Shown here piece after piece: positions 40,139-48,147 of a DNA stretch of 64,000 bases. A program made the translations under genes and the position numbers. The notes under the pieces were generated by a model. The model worked only from the letters and a program-made list of their open reading frames with translations. It was not told the DNA's origin and searched no databases. Every line of letters begins with the position of its first letter. Position 1 is the stretch's first letter. Source of the stretch: Halomonas halophila (GTDB lineage Bacteria; Pseudomonadota; Gammaproteobacteria; Pseudomonadales; Halomonadaceae); assembly GCF_030406665.1 (NCBI RefSeq), contig NZ_CP129121.1:496001-560000 (forward strand). The letters are read 5' to 3'.

Positions 40139-41107
40139 ATGATACGCACACTGCTGGTGGTGCCGGGCGAGGCCGAACTCCGCGGCGGCGAGGAGCTGAT
40201 CGCACGCTGGCGAGAACGTCCCGACAGCCATCTGTGGATCGACCTGCAGGGCGAGTCCCTGGCGGACGAGCGGGCCTTCCTGGAAGGCTTCGGTTTCCAC
40301 CCGCTGGCCATCGACGACGTGCACCGCGAGCGCCATCCGCCGAAGATCGAGGAGTTCGAGGACCATACCCTGATCCTCTATCGCGGCATTTCCTCCTTCG
40401 ACGCCGAGCTTCGCTACGAGCCCCAGCGGATCGCCTTCCTGCTCGGCGAACGCCTGCTGATCAGTTTGCATCCCGGGTTGGCGCTGAGCATCGACCGGCT
40501 GATGAGTCAGGATGCCGGCGCCCTGCTGGCGCGGTCGCCGGCGTTCGTGGCGCTGCGCGTCATGTATGCCTCCGCCGGTTACTATCTGGACGGCCTGCTG
40601 GCCTTCGAGACCGAGCTGAGCGACCTCGAGGACGCCCTGGTCGAGAACGGCAACGACGAGCTGATGCGACGGCTGATCGGCTATCGCTCGCGGCTGGTGA
40701 AGATGCGCCGCCTCTACAACTACCACCTGGGCATCACCCAGGAGATCACCGCCTACGATTACGCCCACCTGCCGCGCGGCAACGAGGAGACCCTGCATGC
40801 CATCAACGACGTGCACGAGCGCTTCGAGCGGCTGCACAGCCTGACCCAGATGTACTACGACATCTGCGGTGACCTGATCGACGGCCACCTGTCGCTGTCC
40901 TCGCACCGGCTCAACGAGACCATGCGGGTGCTGACGGTGATCACCGCGATCTTCGTGCCGCTGACCTTCATCGCCGGCATCTACGGCATGAACTTCAGCC
41001 ACATGCCGGAGCTTGACTACCGTTACGGCTACTTCATCGTGATGGGCGCGATGCTGACGATCGGCGTCGGGCTGCTGTGGTGGTTCCGGCGCGTCAAATG
41101 GCTATGA
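40139..41107 (+). CDS. CorA-family divalent cation transporter (ZntB-like)
   Basis: A 322-residue CorA/ZntB-type transporter. A soluble N-terminal funnel domain includes LAIDDVHRERHPPKIEEFED; the long stalk helix is followed by two C-terminal spans, the first ending in the GMN signature (IAGIYGMNFSHMPELDYRYG) and the last followed by a basic tail FRRVKWL. The loop after GMN (FSHMPEL) is of the CorA/MPEL type. Substrate could be Mg2+, Zn2+ or Co2+. ATG 40139 has AAGGA upstream. Confidence 0.9.
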   Translation: MIRTLLVVPGEAELRGGEELIARWRERPDSHLWIDLQGESLADERAFLEGFGFHPLAIDDVHRERHPPKIEEFEDHTLILYRGISSFDAELRYEPQRIAFLLGERLLISLHPGLALSIDRLMSQDAGALLARSPAFVALRVMYASAGYYLDGLLAFETELSDLEDALVENGNDELMRRLIGYRSRLVKMRRLYNYHLGITQEITAYDYAHLPRGNEETLHAINDVHERFERLHSLTQMYYDICGDLIDGHLSLSSHRLNETMRVLTVITAIFVPLTFIAGIYGMNFSHMPELDYRYGYFIVMGAMLTIGVGLLWWFRRVKWL

Positions 41108-41207
41108 GCGCAGCCGGTGGGGCATAGTGCCGCAGCGCGAGCGGCTTCCCCGCGGCCGCCCGGGCCCGTAGTCTCGAGGGTTCCCCCTTTCTGACGCGGT
41201 TCCGACC

Positions 41208-42443
41208 ATGCATTCCCAGCGCGAACAACTCCATAACGAGCTGCATGCCCGGCCCTCGATCTACTTCGCCGGGCCGGCACACCTTCACCACTATGCCTTT
41301 CTCGACACCGACGGCGTCTGCGACGGTATCGTCCGGCGCCTGTGCGAGCTGAGCGACACCCAGCCCGCCGCCGATGCCGTCCAGGGCATCCTGACCCTCG
41401 ACGGCGACCGAGTGCTCAAGTGGGAGCGCCATACCGAGTTCTTCACCCTCACCCTGATGGTGCCGATCGGCGACGACGCACCGCTGTGGCCGGCCCCGCC
41501 GCCGCGGCTGGCCGAGATCGCCGAGGCCCATCACGAGGCGCTGATCAGCGCCACCCTGATTCGCGTGGAGAACGAGGCTGACTGGGCCGGTGACACCGCT
41601 CACTATGGCTTCGTCGATCCCTCCGGCTCGCGGGTTGCCGGGGGCGATGCCACGGTGTGGAGCGACTTCCGCCTCGACGAGGTCGGCGTCAATCGCATGC
41701 TGCTCGTCAATCGCGCCCTCAACGATTTCCGCCTCGGCCGCATCGGCCGTCGGCTGCTCGAGATCGAGACCTATCGCATGATGGCGTCGCTGGCGCTGCC
41801 TCTGGCCAAGTCCCTCGGCGGTGAACTGGCGGGCTTCGAGGCAGAGCTCGGTGAGCTCTCCGACCGCAACGCCGAGGGGTTGCCCGAGGGGCCGCGTCCG
41901 CTGCTGGCGGCGATCGCCTCGCTGTCGGCCCGGCTCGAACGCAGCGGCGCGCGCAGTCGTCATCGCTTCGCCGCCACCGAGGCCTATGCCGGCATCGTCT
42001 TCGACCGGGTCGAGCGGCTGCGCGAGAGCCGTGTGGGCGACTGTCAGCGGCTGGGCGTCTTCCTGATGCGCCGCTTCCAGCCCACGGTACGCTACTGTGC
42101 CGCGGTGGATCGTCGCCAGGAGCGGCTGGCCGAGAACGTGGCACGCCTCAACGACCTGCTGCGGACCCGTGCCCAGGTGGAGATCGAGGAGCAGAACGTC
42201 GAGATCCTCAAGAGCCTCGACGCGCGCTCCAGCAGTCAGCTGAAGATCCAGAAGGCCGTCGAGGGCCTGTCGATCATCGTCATCAGCTACTACCTGTTCA
42301 GCCTGATCAAGCTGGCGCTGGGCAGCCTCGAGGCACTGGGCATGCCGATCGCCCCATGGCGGGCGGTGGCGGTGTTCGGGCCGCTGGCGATCCTGCTGCT
42401 GGTGGTGCTGGGGTGGCGGATATGGCGGGTCAAGAACCACTGA
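41208..42443 (+). CDS. DUF3422 family membrane-anchored protein
   Basis: A 411-residue protein with the diagnostic N-terminal motif LHNELHARPSIYF and a C-terminal pair of membrane spans (about residues 345-405) preceded by a coiled segment (AENVARLNDLLRTRAQVEIE). The soluble domain is mostly N-terminal and cytosolic. DUF3422 proteins have no known function. ATG 41208 lies within a GC-rich leader. The gene is probably monocistronic, with a hairpin 18 bp after its stop. Confidence 0.9.
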   Translation: MHSQREQLHNELHARPSIYFAGPAHLHHYAFLDTDGVCDGIVRRLCELSDTQPAADAVQGILTLDGDRVLKWERHTEFFTLTLMVPIGDDAPLWPAPPPRLAEIAEAHHEALISATLIRVENEADWAGDTAHYGFVDPSGSRVAGGDATVWSDFRLDEVGVNRMLLVNRALNDFRLGRIGRRLLEIETYRMMASLALPLAKSLGGELAGFEAELGELSDRNAEGLPEGPRPLLAAIASLSARLERSGARSRHRFAATEAYAGIVFDRVERLRESRVGDCQRLGVFLMRRFQPTVRYCAAVDRRQERLAENVARLNDLLRTRAQVEIEEQNVEILKSLDARSSSQLKIQKAVEGLSIIVISYYLFSLIKLALGSLEALGMPIAPWRAVAVFGPLAILLLVVLGWRIWRVKNH

Positions 42444-42461
42444 GGCCGCCAGCGGGACGGT

Positions 42462-42487
42462 CGGGCGCCGGCGGCTGCTGGCGCCCG
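42462..42487. terminator. Hairpin terminator between DUF3422 and the secreted protein gene
   Basis: CGGGCGCC/GGCGCCCG, 8-bp stem with a 10-base loop, between convergent genes. Confidence 0.6.
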
Positions 42488-42494
42488 GCGGGCA

Positions 42495-43184
42495 TCACTT
42501 CAGATAGATCTGGCCCTGCTCGTAGAGCGAGCGGCAGTCATTGGCGTCGTGGTAGCGATCCTCGTCCAGGTTGATCGAGTGCACGCCCGGGCCGCCGAAG
42601 CGGGGGTCGTCGCATTCGCCGTCGTTGGCCCACTGGCTGGTGTTGTCGCCCCACTCGATGCCGTGGGACGACCCGCCGGAACCGGTGGAGACGTTGCCGC
42701 CGCCCCAGGCGGGAGACGCTTCGGAAATGTAGAGCTCGGCCTCGGGCAGGTTGCCCGACTGGTAGGTGCCGACCCAGATGTTGTAGTTGCCCGAGGGCGG
42801 GTTGTTCCACACGATGCCCGGGTTGGTGCCGGCCGCGGTGGAAAAGTCGTCGTTGCAGTGCCAGTTGCCCGCGGCATCGAAGACCACCAGAGTGGTGTCC
42901 GCCTGGGATTCGGCGTAGATGCTCAGCTGGTACTGGCCGGCCTGGTAGTTGAGGTCCAGGTCGGGATCGCCGCTGACGTAGCCGCTGCAGTTGGGCCCCG
43001 CCTCGCTCGCGGATCGGCTGCCGCCGGCGGTGAGCGAGGTCACGTGGGGGTCGGGCTGGAAGCCCGAGTTGAGATTGACGGTCCCGTAGGTGGGCGTGGC
43101 CTGCCAGTCCAGGGCCTGGGCAGCGGCGCTGAAGCACAGCAGCGGAAGAGCCACGAGCGCAGCCTTGCGATGAATCGACGACAT
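42495..43184 (-). CDS. Secreted protein with PPC-like domain and DGECDDPRF C-terminal domain
   Basis: A 229-residue exported protein with a signal peptide ending SAAAQA-LDW near residue 25. The middle (about residues 60-155) resembles prepeptidase-type beta domains (TTLVVFDAAGNWHCNDDF; NYNIWVGTY). The last 50 residues form a small Cys-containing domain, WANDGECDDPRFGGPG then DANDCRSLYEQGQI, a motif found at the ends of various exported and enzymatic proteins. Two Cys pairs could form disulphides. ATG 43184 has AAGGGAA upstream. No recognised enzyme domain; role unknown. Confidence 0.8.
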   Translation of the reverse strand: MSSIHRKAALVALPLLCFSAAAQALDWQATPTYGTVNLNSGFQPDPHVTSLTAGGSRSASEAGPNCSGYVSGDPDLDLNYQAGQYQLSIYAESQADTTLVVFDAAGNWHCNDDFSTAAGTNPGIVWNNPPSGNYNIWVGTYQSGNLPEAELYISEASPAWGGGNVSTGSGGSSHGIEWGDNTSQWANDGECDDPRFGGPGVHSINLDEDRYHDANDCRSLYEQGQIYLK

Positions 43185-43259
43185 GAGTCTGTTCCCTTGC
43201 GATGTTTTGAGTCTTGGTGCGTGGCGCACCTCTCAATACTACTTAGCCCCCCGTGAAAG

Positions 43260-44117
43260 TCACGACGTCTCCTCCTTCTGGCCCAGGCCCTCATCCCCCT
43301 GGCGGAGCGCCTCCAGCCGCGCGTAGAGGTGTTCGGTGAAGAAACCGTGCATCAGGAAGCGCTGGCTGAGGTTCCAGGGACCCACCAGGTAGTGCGGGTA
43401 CTTGTTGTAGGCCAGCTCGGCGAGGCTCGGGTCGTCGATCATGCGGCCGATGCGCAGCGCGATCGACTGGTCGAGGTTGAAGCCGTTGATGGCGTCGCGG
43501 TACTCCTCGCGGGTCAGCAGCAGGCAGAACAGGCACATGAACAGCACGTGGGCGCTCTCGAAGTCGAGTACCTGGGTGCGGCGACGTTCGAGCGTGAATT
43601 CGGCCATGTCCAGCGGCCGCCAGTGGTCCCAGCGCAGCGCGCCGGGCGGGCGTGGCGCGGTGTCCTGGCCGCGCTCGCCGAGCTCGGCGAAGGCCCGGAA
43701 CAACTCCTGGTCGTGATCGACGAAGCTCGCCGTGAGCATGTCCTCGATGCGCCGGGGATACAGCGTCAGCGGCTCGACATCGCCGGCGGCGCCGTTGTCG
43801 ATCAGGAAGTTGATCACGTTCGACTCGGTGGCGTAGTGGCGCAGGATCAGCCGGTTGGCCTCGGGGCTGACCACGTGCCGGCAGAACCAGCAGATCAGCC
43901 GCTGCAGCAGGCCGTGGGCGCGGAACTGCGGCAGCGGCAGTCGCTTGAGAAACCAGGTCAGATGCAGCAGCGCGCCCAGCACCAGCTGCAGCAGCGGGCG
44001 CAGCGACCAGCGTGTGGGGCGTTCCATGTCGTCGAGCCAGAGCCGCAGCGCCTCGCGCTCGATCGGCAGGGTGTCGTCGGCCTCCAGGGCGCGCAGGAAG
44101 GGGCTACGTCGGCTCAT
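43260..44117 (-). CDS. DUF6999-like protein of the KAS III operon
   Basis: A 285-residue protein, last of a four-gene unit. It contains a hydrophobic helix (LLQLVLGALLHLTWFLKRL, about residues 38-57) and the segment CRHVVSPEANRLILRHYATES, which resembles proteins labelled DUF6999. Otherwise it is helical and soluble; no catalytic motif is obvious. ATG 44117 (MSRRSPFLRAL) has GGAG upstream and overlaps the preceding gene's stop region by 14 bp. The family name is a recollection of its pattern. Confidence 0.65.
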   Translation of the reverse strand: MSRRSPFLRALEADDTLPIEREALRLWLDDMERPTRWSLRPLLQLVLGALLHLTWFLKRLPLPQFRAHGLLQRLICWFCRHVVSPEANRLILRHYATESNVINFLIDNGAAGDVEPLTLYPRRIEDMLTASFVDHDQELFRAFAELGERGQDTAPRPPGALRWDHWRPLDMAEFTLERRRTQVLDFESAHVLFMCLFCLLLTREEYRDAINGFNLDQSIALRIGRMIDDPSLAELAYNKYPHYLVGPWNLSQRFLMHGFFTEHLYARLEALRQGDEGLGQKEETS

Positions 44118-44793
44118 GGTCGATCTCCTCGAGCTGCAGGGCATAGAGCCGCGCCACCACCCGGGCGGTGCGCAGGATCGCACGGCGCTCCGCCTCGCCG
44201 CGGCAGACCCGGTCGAGCATCGCGTAGAGCTTGTCCAGGTGGGCATCGTCGTTGGCGCCGTGATAGCGCATGAAGCGCGTGGCGCCGCCGTCGCCGCCGA
44301 GGGCCGCGTCGATGCGCCGGGCCCAGTCGTCGGCCATCTTGTGGCCGAGCCCCTCGATGATCCACATGGCGCCGATCAGGTCGACCGGGTTGGGCTGGCT
44401 GGCGCGGTGCATCATGAAGGCGTGCAGCGCTTCGCTGCCGGCGTTGCGCTCGGCGTGGACGATCGTCTGTCGCTCGCCGCCGGCCGCCACGTAGTCGGCC
44501 TCCAGCATCTCGTAGTCGCGGTGTTCCTCCCGGGCGTGCTCGATCACCATCGAGCGCACGTCGGCGAAGTCGCGCTCGAAGCTGGAGGCGCCGCGGGTGA
44601 TCCAGCGCGCGCCCTCGATCACCTGCTGGCGCAGGTGGCACAGCAGCCGGCGGTAGTCCTCGTCGGTGAAGCGGTCGCGCTCCAGGCGCTGGAGGATCGG
44701 CACCCGGCTCAGCTGGCGCTCGAAGTCGAACCAGACGCGCATCAGGCCCTGCAGGCAGGCCTGGCCCTCGGAGGTGGTGACCTTGTCGCTCAT
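44104..44793 (-). CDS. Iron-containing redox enzyme family protein (TenA/haem-oxygenase-like fold)
   Basis: A 229-residue all-helical protein. HLRQQVIEGARWITRGASSF, VIEHAREEHRDYEMLEADY and DLIGAMWIIEGLGHKMADDW supply His/Glu/Asp residues in the pattern of di-iron haem-oxygenase-like oxidases (HDO). Such proteins act on small acyl or amino-acid derived substrates in biosynthetic clusters. ATG 44793 follows GGAGG and overlaps the stop of the KAS III gene (ATGA). Substrate unknown; the link to the KAS III product is inferred from gene order. Confidence 0.78.
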   Translation of the reverse strand: MSDKVTTSEGQACLQGLMRVWFDFERQLSRVPILQRLERDRFTDEDYRRLLCHLRQQVIEGARWITRGASSFERDFADVRSMVIEHAREEHRDYEMLEADYVAAGGERQTIVHAERNAGSEALHAFMMHRASQPNPVDLIGAMWIIEGLGHKMADDWARRIDAALGGDGGATRFMRYHGANDDAHLDKLYAMLDRVCRGEAERRAILRTARVVARLYALQLEEIDHEPT

Positions 44794-45905
44794 GAGGTGG
44801 CCTCCCTGACCAAGGTGAGGTGCATGTAGACGTTGTTGAAGCGCCCGCTCTCGGGCACGAAGCACAGCAGGGTCTCGCCCTCGGCGAGCTCGCGGGTGCG
44901 GCGGAACTCGTCGAGCATGATGAACAGCGAGGCGCAGCCGGTGTTACCGCGGGTGTAGAGGTTGGTGTACCACTTCTCCTCGGGAATGGCGGCGCCGGCC
45001 TGGGTCAGCATGTCGTAGATCTGGCCGCGGAAGTGATGCGACGAGTAGTGGCACAGCAGGTGGTCGACCTCGTCGACCTTCACCCGGCCCTCGTCGATCA
45101 GCCGCAGCAGGCCGTCGACGCCGAGCTTCACCAGGTGGTCGAGCAGCCGCACGTCCTGGCGGATCAGCAGCGCGCCGTCGGCCTCGGCCTCGGCGTAGGT
45201 GGGGTAGTCCTGCCAGCTCGGGTGGCGCCCCTGGCCGTTCGGTCGGCCCACGCTCATGCACACCGGGAAGGCGTCGGCGTGGGACACGCCGCGAATCCAG
45301 TCGATGCGAAAGCTGAGGCCGCGCGGGCGATCCTCCAGCAGCAGGGCGCCGGCGCCGTCGGAGAGCATCCAGCGCAGGAACTCGGCGTTGAAGTCCGGCG
45401 TGGCGCCGGCGGCCTCGAAGCGGCTGGCCTTGAACAGCCGCGAGGCCAGCTCGCTGGCAACCACCAGCGCATTGCCGTGCTCGCCGGCGCGGATCGCCGT
45501 CCAGGCCGCCTTCAGCGCCATCATGCTGCTCGAGCAGATGCCATGGCTGGTGTGCAGCTCCAGGCTCGGCAGGCCCAGCTCGGCCTGCACCATGCTGCCG
45601 AAGCCCGGCAGCACCAGGTCGCCCTGGCTGGTGGCCACGCTGAGCATGTCGAGGCGGGCATCGGGCAGGTAGCCCTGATCCAGGCAGTCGCGGCCGGCCA
45701 GGGCGGCCATCTCGCCGTTGCTGACGGTGGTGCGATGCTCGGCGTCGATGGCGTAGTGGCGTGTCTGGATGCCGTTGGATTGCAGGATGCGCCGCTTGAG
45801 CCGGCTGGGCCTGCCGTGGACTCGGCCCAGCACCTCCTCGATGCGCGCGTTGTCGACCGGTTCTCCGGGCAGATGGTGGCCGGTGCTGGTGATGTAGACG
45901 CTCAT
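44790..45905 (-). CDS. Beta-ketoacyl-ACP synthase III-like enzyme
   Basis: A 371-residue KAS III-type condensing enzyme, longer than housekeeping FabH (~320). The triad is C124 (SHGICSSSMM), H286 (LLCHYSSHHF) and N321 (YTRGNTGCASLF). Length and features resemble P. aeruginosa PA3286, which feeds beta-oxidation acyl-CoA into fatty-acid synthesis. In this operon it probably condenses an acyl-CoA with malonyl-ACP to start a dedicated lipid or metabolite. It overlaps both neighbours by 4 bp. The upstream promoter region has a PsrA-type box. Confidence 0.9.
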   Translation of the reverse strand: MSVYITSTGHHLPGEPVDNARIEEVLGRVHGRPSRLKRRILQSNGIQTRHYAIDAEHRTTVSNGEMAALAGRDCLDQGYLPDARLDMLSVATSQGDLVLPGFGSMVQAELGLPSLELHTSHGICSSSMMALKAAWTAIRAGEHGNALVVASELASRLFKASRFEAAGATPDFNAEFLRWMLSDGAGALLLEDRPRGLSFRIDWIRGVSHADAFPVCMSVGRPNGQGRHPSWQDYPTYAEAEADGALLIRQDVRLLDHLVKLGVDGLLRLIDEGRVKVDEVDHLLCHYSSHHFRGQIYDMLTQAGAAIPEEKWYTNLYTRGNTGCASLFIMLDEFRRTRELAEGETLLCFVPESGRFNNVYMHLTLVREATS

Positions 45906-46468
45906 GCCGGCCTCCGGCGCTTCAGGGCGAACACCAGGCAGCGCAGGTTCTCCTCCGCATAGGGGAAGATCGCCAGTACCGCCATGAAGGCCAGATAGCC
46001 GGGCAGGTAGCCGTCACCGCCGTGGGGCGTTTCCAGCGGCACCAGCGACAGCTGGCCGGCCCAGTTCAGGGTCAGCAGGTCCGCCACCACCGGGCCGTTG
46101 ATCACCGCGATCAGCGCCAGCATGTAGAGCGGCAGGCTGGCCAGGTAGTTGTGGGCGTGCATCTCCCAGATGCTGATGTGGCGGCGCGGGGCGGCGTAGT
46201 GGACGTCCCAGTGGGCGACCAGCTCGTGCAGTATCCAGGCCGCCAGGCAGATCAGCAGCACCAGCACGTTGACCTCAAAGAGCAGGCAAAGAAGGATCGG
46301 AATGCCGACCTGGAGGCCCATCAGCGAATGGACCAGCGACTCCTTGAGCCCCGAGGTGGCCTCGATGCGGGTGGCCCGATGGCAGCACCAGTCGACGAAG
46401 CCGGCGATGCCCCATAGCGGCAGGAAGACGAAGAGCAGGACCTGGATCAGCAGCGCATCGGTGGTCAT
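45902..46468 (-). CDS. Histidine-rich membrane protein (possible hydroxylase/desaturase-like), first gene of the KAS III operon
   Basis: A 188-residue protein with four or five membrane spans. A central segment has several histidines: HELVAHWDVHYAAPRRH, then SIWEMHAHNY, plus WCCHRAT after the first span. This resembles the spacing in membrane di-iron fatty-acid hydroxylases, but the full eight-His motif is not present, so an enzyme role is uncertain. ATG 46468 (MTTDALLIQ) has GAGG upstream; the frame to 46555 runs through an inverted repeat and is rejected. Its last bases overlap the KAS III start. Confidence 0.7.
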   Translation of the reverse strand: MTTDALLIQVLLFVFLPLWGIAGFVDWCCHRATRIEATSGLKESLVHSLMGLQVGIPILLCLLFEVNVLVLLICLAAWILHELVAHWDVHYAAPRRHISIWEMHAHNYLASLPLYMLALIAVINGPVVADLLTLNWAGQLSLVPLETPHGGDGYLPGYLAFMAVLAIFPYAEENLRCLVFALKRRRPA

Positions 46469-46539
46469 GGCGTGACCTCGCGGCGATGGCGGAACACGGT
46501 GGGTGACACAATGAGGATCTCCTTTCCATGGAGGGGTAT

Positions 46540-46557
46540 CAGTGTTATGAAACACTG
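46540..46557. promoter_or_regulatory. Inverted repeat 1 upstream of the KAS III operon
   Basis: CAGTGTT-ATGA-AACACTG: perfect 7-bp arms with a 4-base spacer, 72 bp upstream of the operon's first ATG. It is likely a TetR- or GntR-type operator, position consistent with promoter overlap. Confidence 0.6.
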
Positions 46558-46592
46558 TTCGAAAACAAGTCTAGCCGATCGCCGCTCAAATG

Positions 46593-46606
46593 CAAACGAT
46601 CGTTTG
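46593..46606. promoter_or_regulatory. PsrA-type box upstream of the KAS III operon
   Basis: CAAAC-GATC-GTTTG, a perfect 14-bp palindrome that matches the Pseudomonas PsrA consensus (G/C)AAAC-N2-4-GTTT(G/C). PsrA is a TetR repressor released by long-chain acyl signals. Direct regulation here is inferred. Confidence 0.6.
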
Positions 46607-46809
46607 AATCGGCCGTGGCGAGGGCCGTCGCCATCACGTCAGTGAGCGTGGCGGAACGGCGGAGCGTTTGGGTTTCGCGGCGCGAAGCGGTGCAGAGAAT
46701 ATAAGTCATGGCGCATGGAAAAGCTCGCCGCCGGCAGGCGTCGGGGTGGGGCACTATGCTGAGGGAGCCATTGTGCTTGCCCCGAATACTGCATAGGGAG
46801 GTTCACGCC

Positions 46810-47259
46810 ATGTCCACGACATCCATCGCCGCCCGGCTCGGTCTGAGCCTGTCGCTGACGCTGCCGCTGATCGCCGGCACGGCGCTCGCCAGTGAGGGGC
46901 AGGACCTGGTCTTCCAGGGCGACGCCAGCTTCCAGGGGCCCCACGGCGGCCAGGCGATTCAGGCGGCGCTGGTCGACACGGCCCTCGACGAGACCATCGC
47001 GGTGGAGACCGGCAAGGTCTCTGCCGAGGATGCCCCGAGCTTCGCCTTCACCTTTCCCGGCGCGCTGGAAGCGGACGGCCGGTACGCCGTGCACTACTGG
47101 ATCGATGCCAACTTCGGCGGCGGCACCGCCGGCAACTGCGACCCCATGCAGCACGATCACCAGTGGAGCGTGGCCATCGAGCCCGGCGACGGGCCGGTGA
47201 CGCATACCGAGCGTCACGATCCCTCGACGCAGAGTGCCGTCTGCGACACCTTCCGCTGA
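46810..47259 (+). CDS. Small exported protein of unknown function
   Basis: A 149-residue protein with a signal peptide (LGLSLSLTLPLIAGTALA-SEG). The mature part is beta-rich and acidic, with VFQGDASFQGPHGGQ and a C-terminal segment NCDPMQHDHQW plus a final CDTFR, giving one Cys pair and a His cluster that could bind a metal. ATG 46810 has GGAGG upstream. I do not recognise a family. Confidence 0.75.
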   Translation: MSTTSIAARLGLSLSLTLPLIAGTALASEGQDLVFQGDASFQGPHGGQAIQAALVDTALDETIAVETGKVSAEDAPSFAFTFPGALEADGRYAVHYWIDANFGGGTAGNCDPMQHDHQWSVAIEPGDGPVTHTERHDPSTQSAVCDTFR

Positions 47260-47270
47260 GCCCGCCGTGC

Positions 47271-47684
47271 CTAGAGCTTCACCTTGCCGCGCAGCGCCTT
47301 GGTCTGGCCCTTCTTGACCTTCTTGTCGACCCGGCGGCGCTGGGAGCCCTTGGTCGGCTTGGTCGGCTTGCGCGCCTTGCGCTGCTGGATCGCCTGGCGG
47401 ATCAGCTCGCGCAGCCGGTTCAGCGCGTCTTCCTTGTTGAGCTCCAGGGTACGGTGCTCCTGGGCCTTGATCACGATCACCCCGTCCTTGCTGATGCGCT
47501 GGTCGGAGAGCGCCAGCAGGCGTTCCTTGTAGAACTCCGGCAGGCTCGAGGCGGGGATGTCGAAACGCAGATGCACCGCCGAGGCGACCTTGTTGACGTT
47601 CTGCCCGCCCGCGCCCTGGGCGCGGATCTGGTGAATCTCGATCTCGTGGTCGGGCACTTCCACGGTATTGGAGATACGCAGCAT
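47271..47684 (-). CDS. arfB: Alternative ribosome-rescue factor B (peptidyl-tRNA hydrolase)
   Basis: ArfB (YaeJ) releases stalled peptides from ribosomes on mRNAs without a stop codon. The 137-residue protein has the GGQ motif at residues 26-28 (RAQGAGGQNVNKVASAVHLRF, given by its ends) and the long basic C-terminal tail that enters the empty mRNA channel (RKARKPTKPTKGSQRRRVDK). ATG 47684 has GAGG upstream; the frame to 47735 is not family-like. It is convergent with the small exported protein gene. Confidence 0.95.
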   Translation of the reverse strand: MLRISNTVEVPDHEIEIHQIRAQGAGGQNVNKVASAVHLRFDIPASSLPEFYKERLLALSDQRISKDGVIVIKAQEHRTLELNKEDALNRLRELIRQAIQQRKARKPTKPTKGSQRRRVDKKVKKGQTKALRGKVKL

Positions 47685-47775
47685 GCTGTCCTCGCGGTGG
47701 GTGAATGAATAGGGTGAATGAGCAGGGTGAATCAAGAGGGGGATGAACAGGGGTATCGGTGGGTGGAGCGGCCGT

Positions 47776-47991
47776 TCAGCCGCGCCGGCGCAGCGGTTCG
47801 AGCAGCTCGCTGAGGCCGTTGTGGTCGATCTCGTGCATCAGCTGCAGCAGCTGGCCGATCTGGCCCGCCGGGAAGCCCTCGCGGGCGAACCAGGCGAGAT
47901 AGGGGCCGGGAAGATCGGCGATCAGGGTGCCTTCGTACTTGCCGAAGGGCATGCGCTGGGTGACCAGGCGTTGCAGATCCTCGGGTTGCAA
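47776..47991 (-). CDS. DUF3820 family protein
   Basis: A 71-residue protein with MPFGKYEGTLIADLPGPYLAWFAREGF, the diagnostic DUF3820 segment (ends MPFGKY and WFAREGF). The family is small and of unknown function, often near nuclease or exonuclease-like domains. The start codon is TTG 47991 with AGGAG 8 bp upstream; no ATG is available upstream in frame near a ribosome site. It may be co-transcribed with arfB (92 bp apart). Confidence 0.85.
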   Translation of the reverse strand: MQPEDLQRLVTQRMPFGKYEGTLIADLPGPYLAWFAREGFPAGQIGQLLQLMHEIDHNGLSELLEPLRRRG

Positions 47992-48147
47992 GGCGCCGCT
48001 CCTCTAGGGTGAATGAAAACGAGGCCGCAGGGTACGCCACCGGGAGCCAGGCGGCCAGTGGGCGGTGGATTTCCCGCTCCGCCCTTGAATCCCGGCGGGC
48101 CGGCCCGCATGCCTGTCTGACATCCATGGCACATGAGGGACCTTCCC

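Larger units (their letters stand above)
46469..46809. other. Divergent promoter region, KAS III operon and secreted-protein gene
   Basis: 341 bp, AT-richer than the neighbourhood, holding the two inverted repeats at 46540-46557 and 46593-46606 listed separately. The right part (46620-46800) should carry the promoter of the secreted-protein gene; I see nothing else there. Confidence 0.55.

Noticed and set aside
46469..46555. Longer start for the His-rich membrane protein
   Set aside because: It would place the start inside a perfect inverted repeat in the promoter region and adds a non-family N-terminus; ATG 46468 has a ribosome site.
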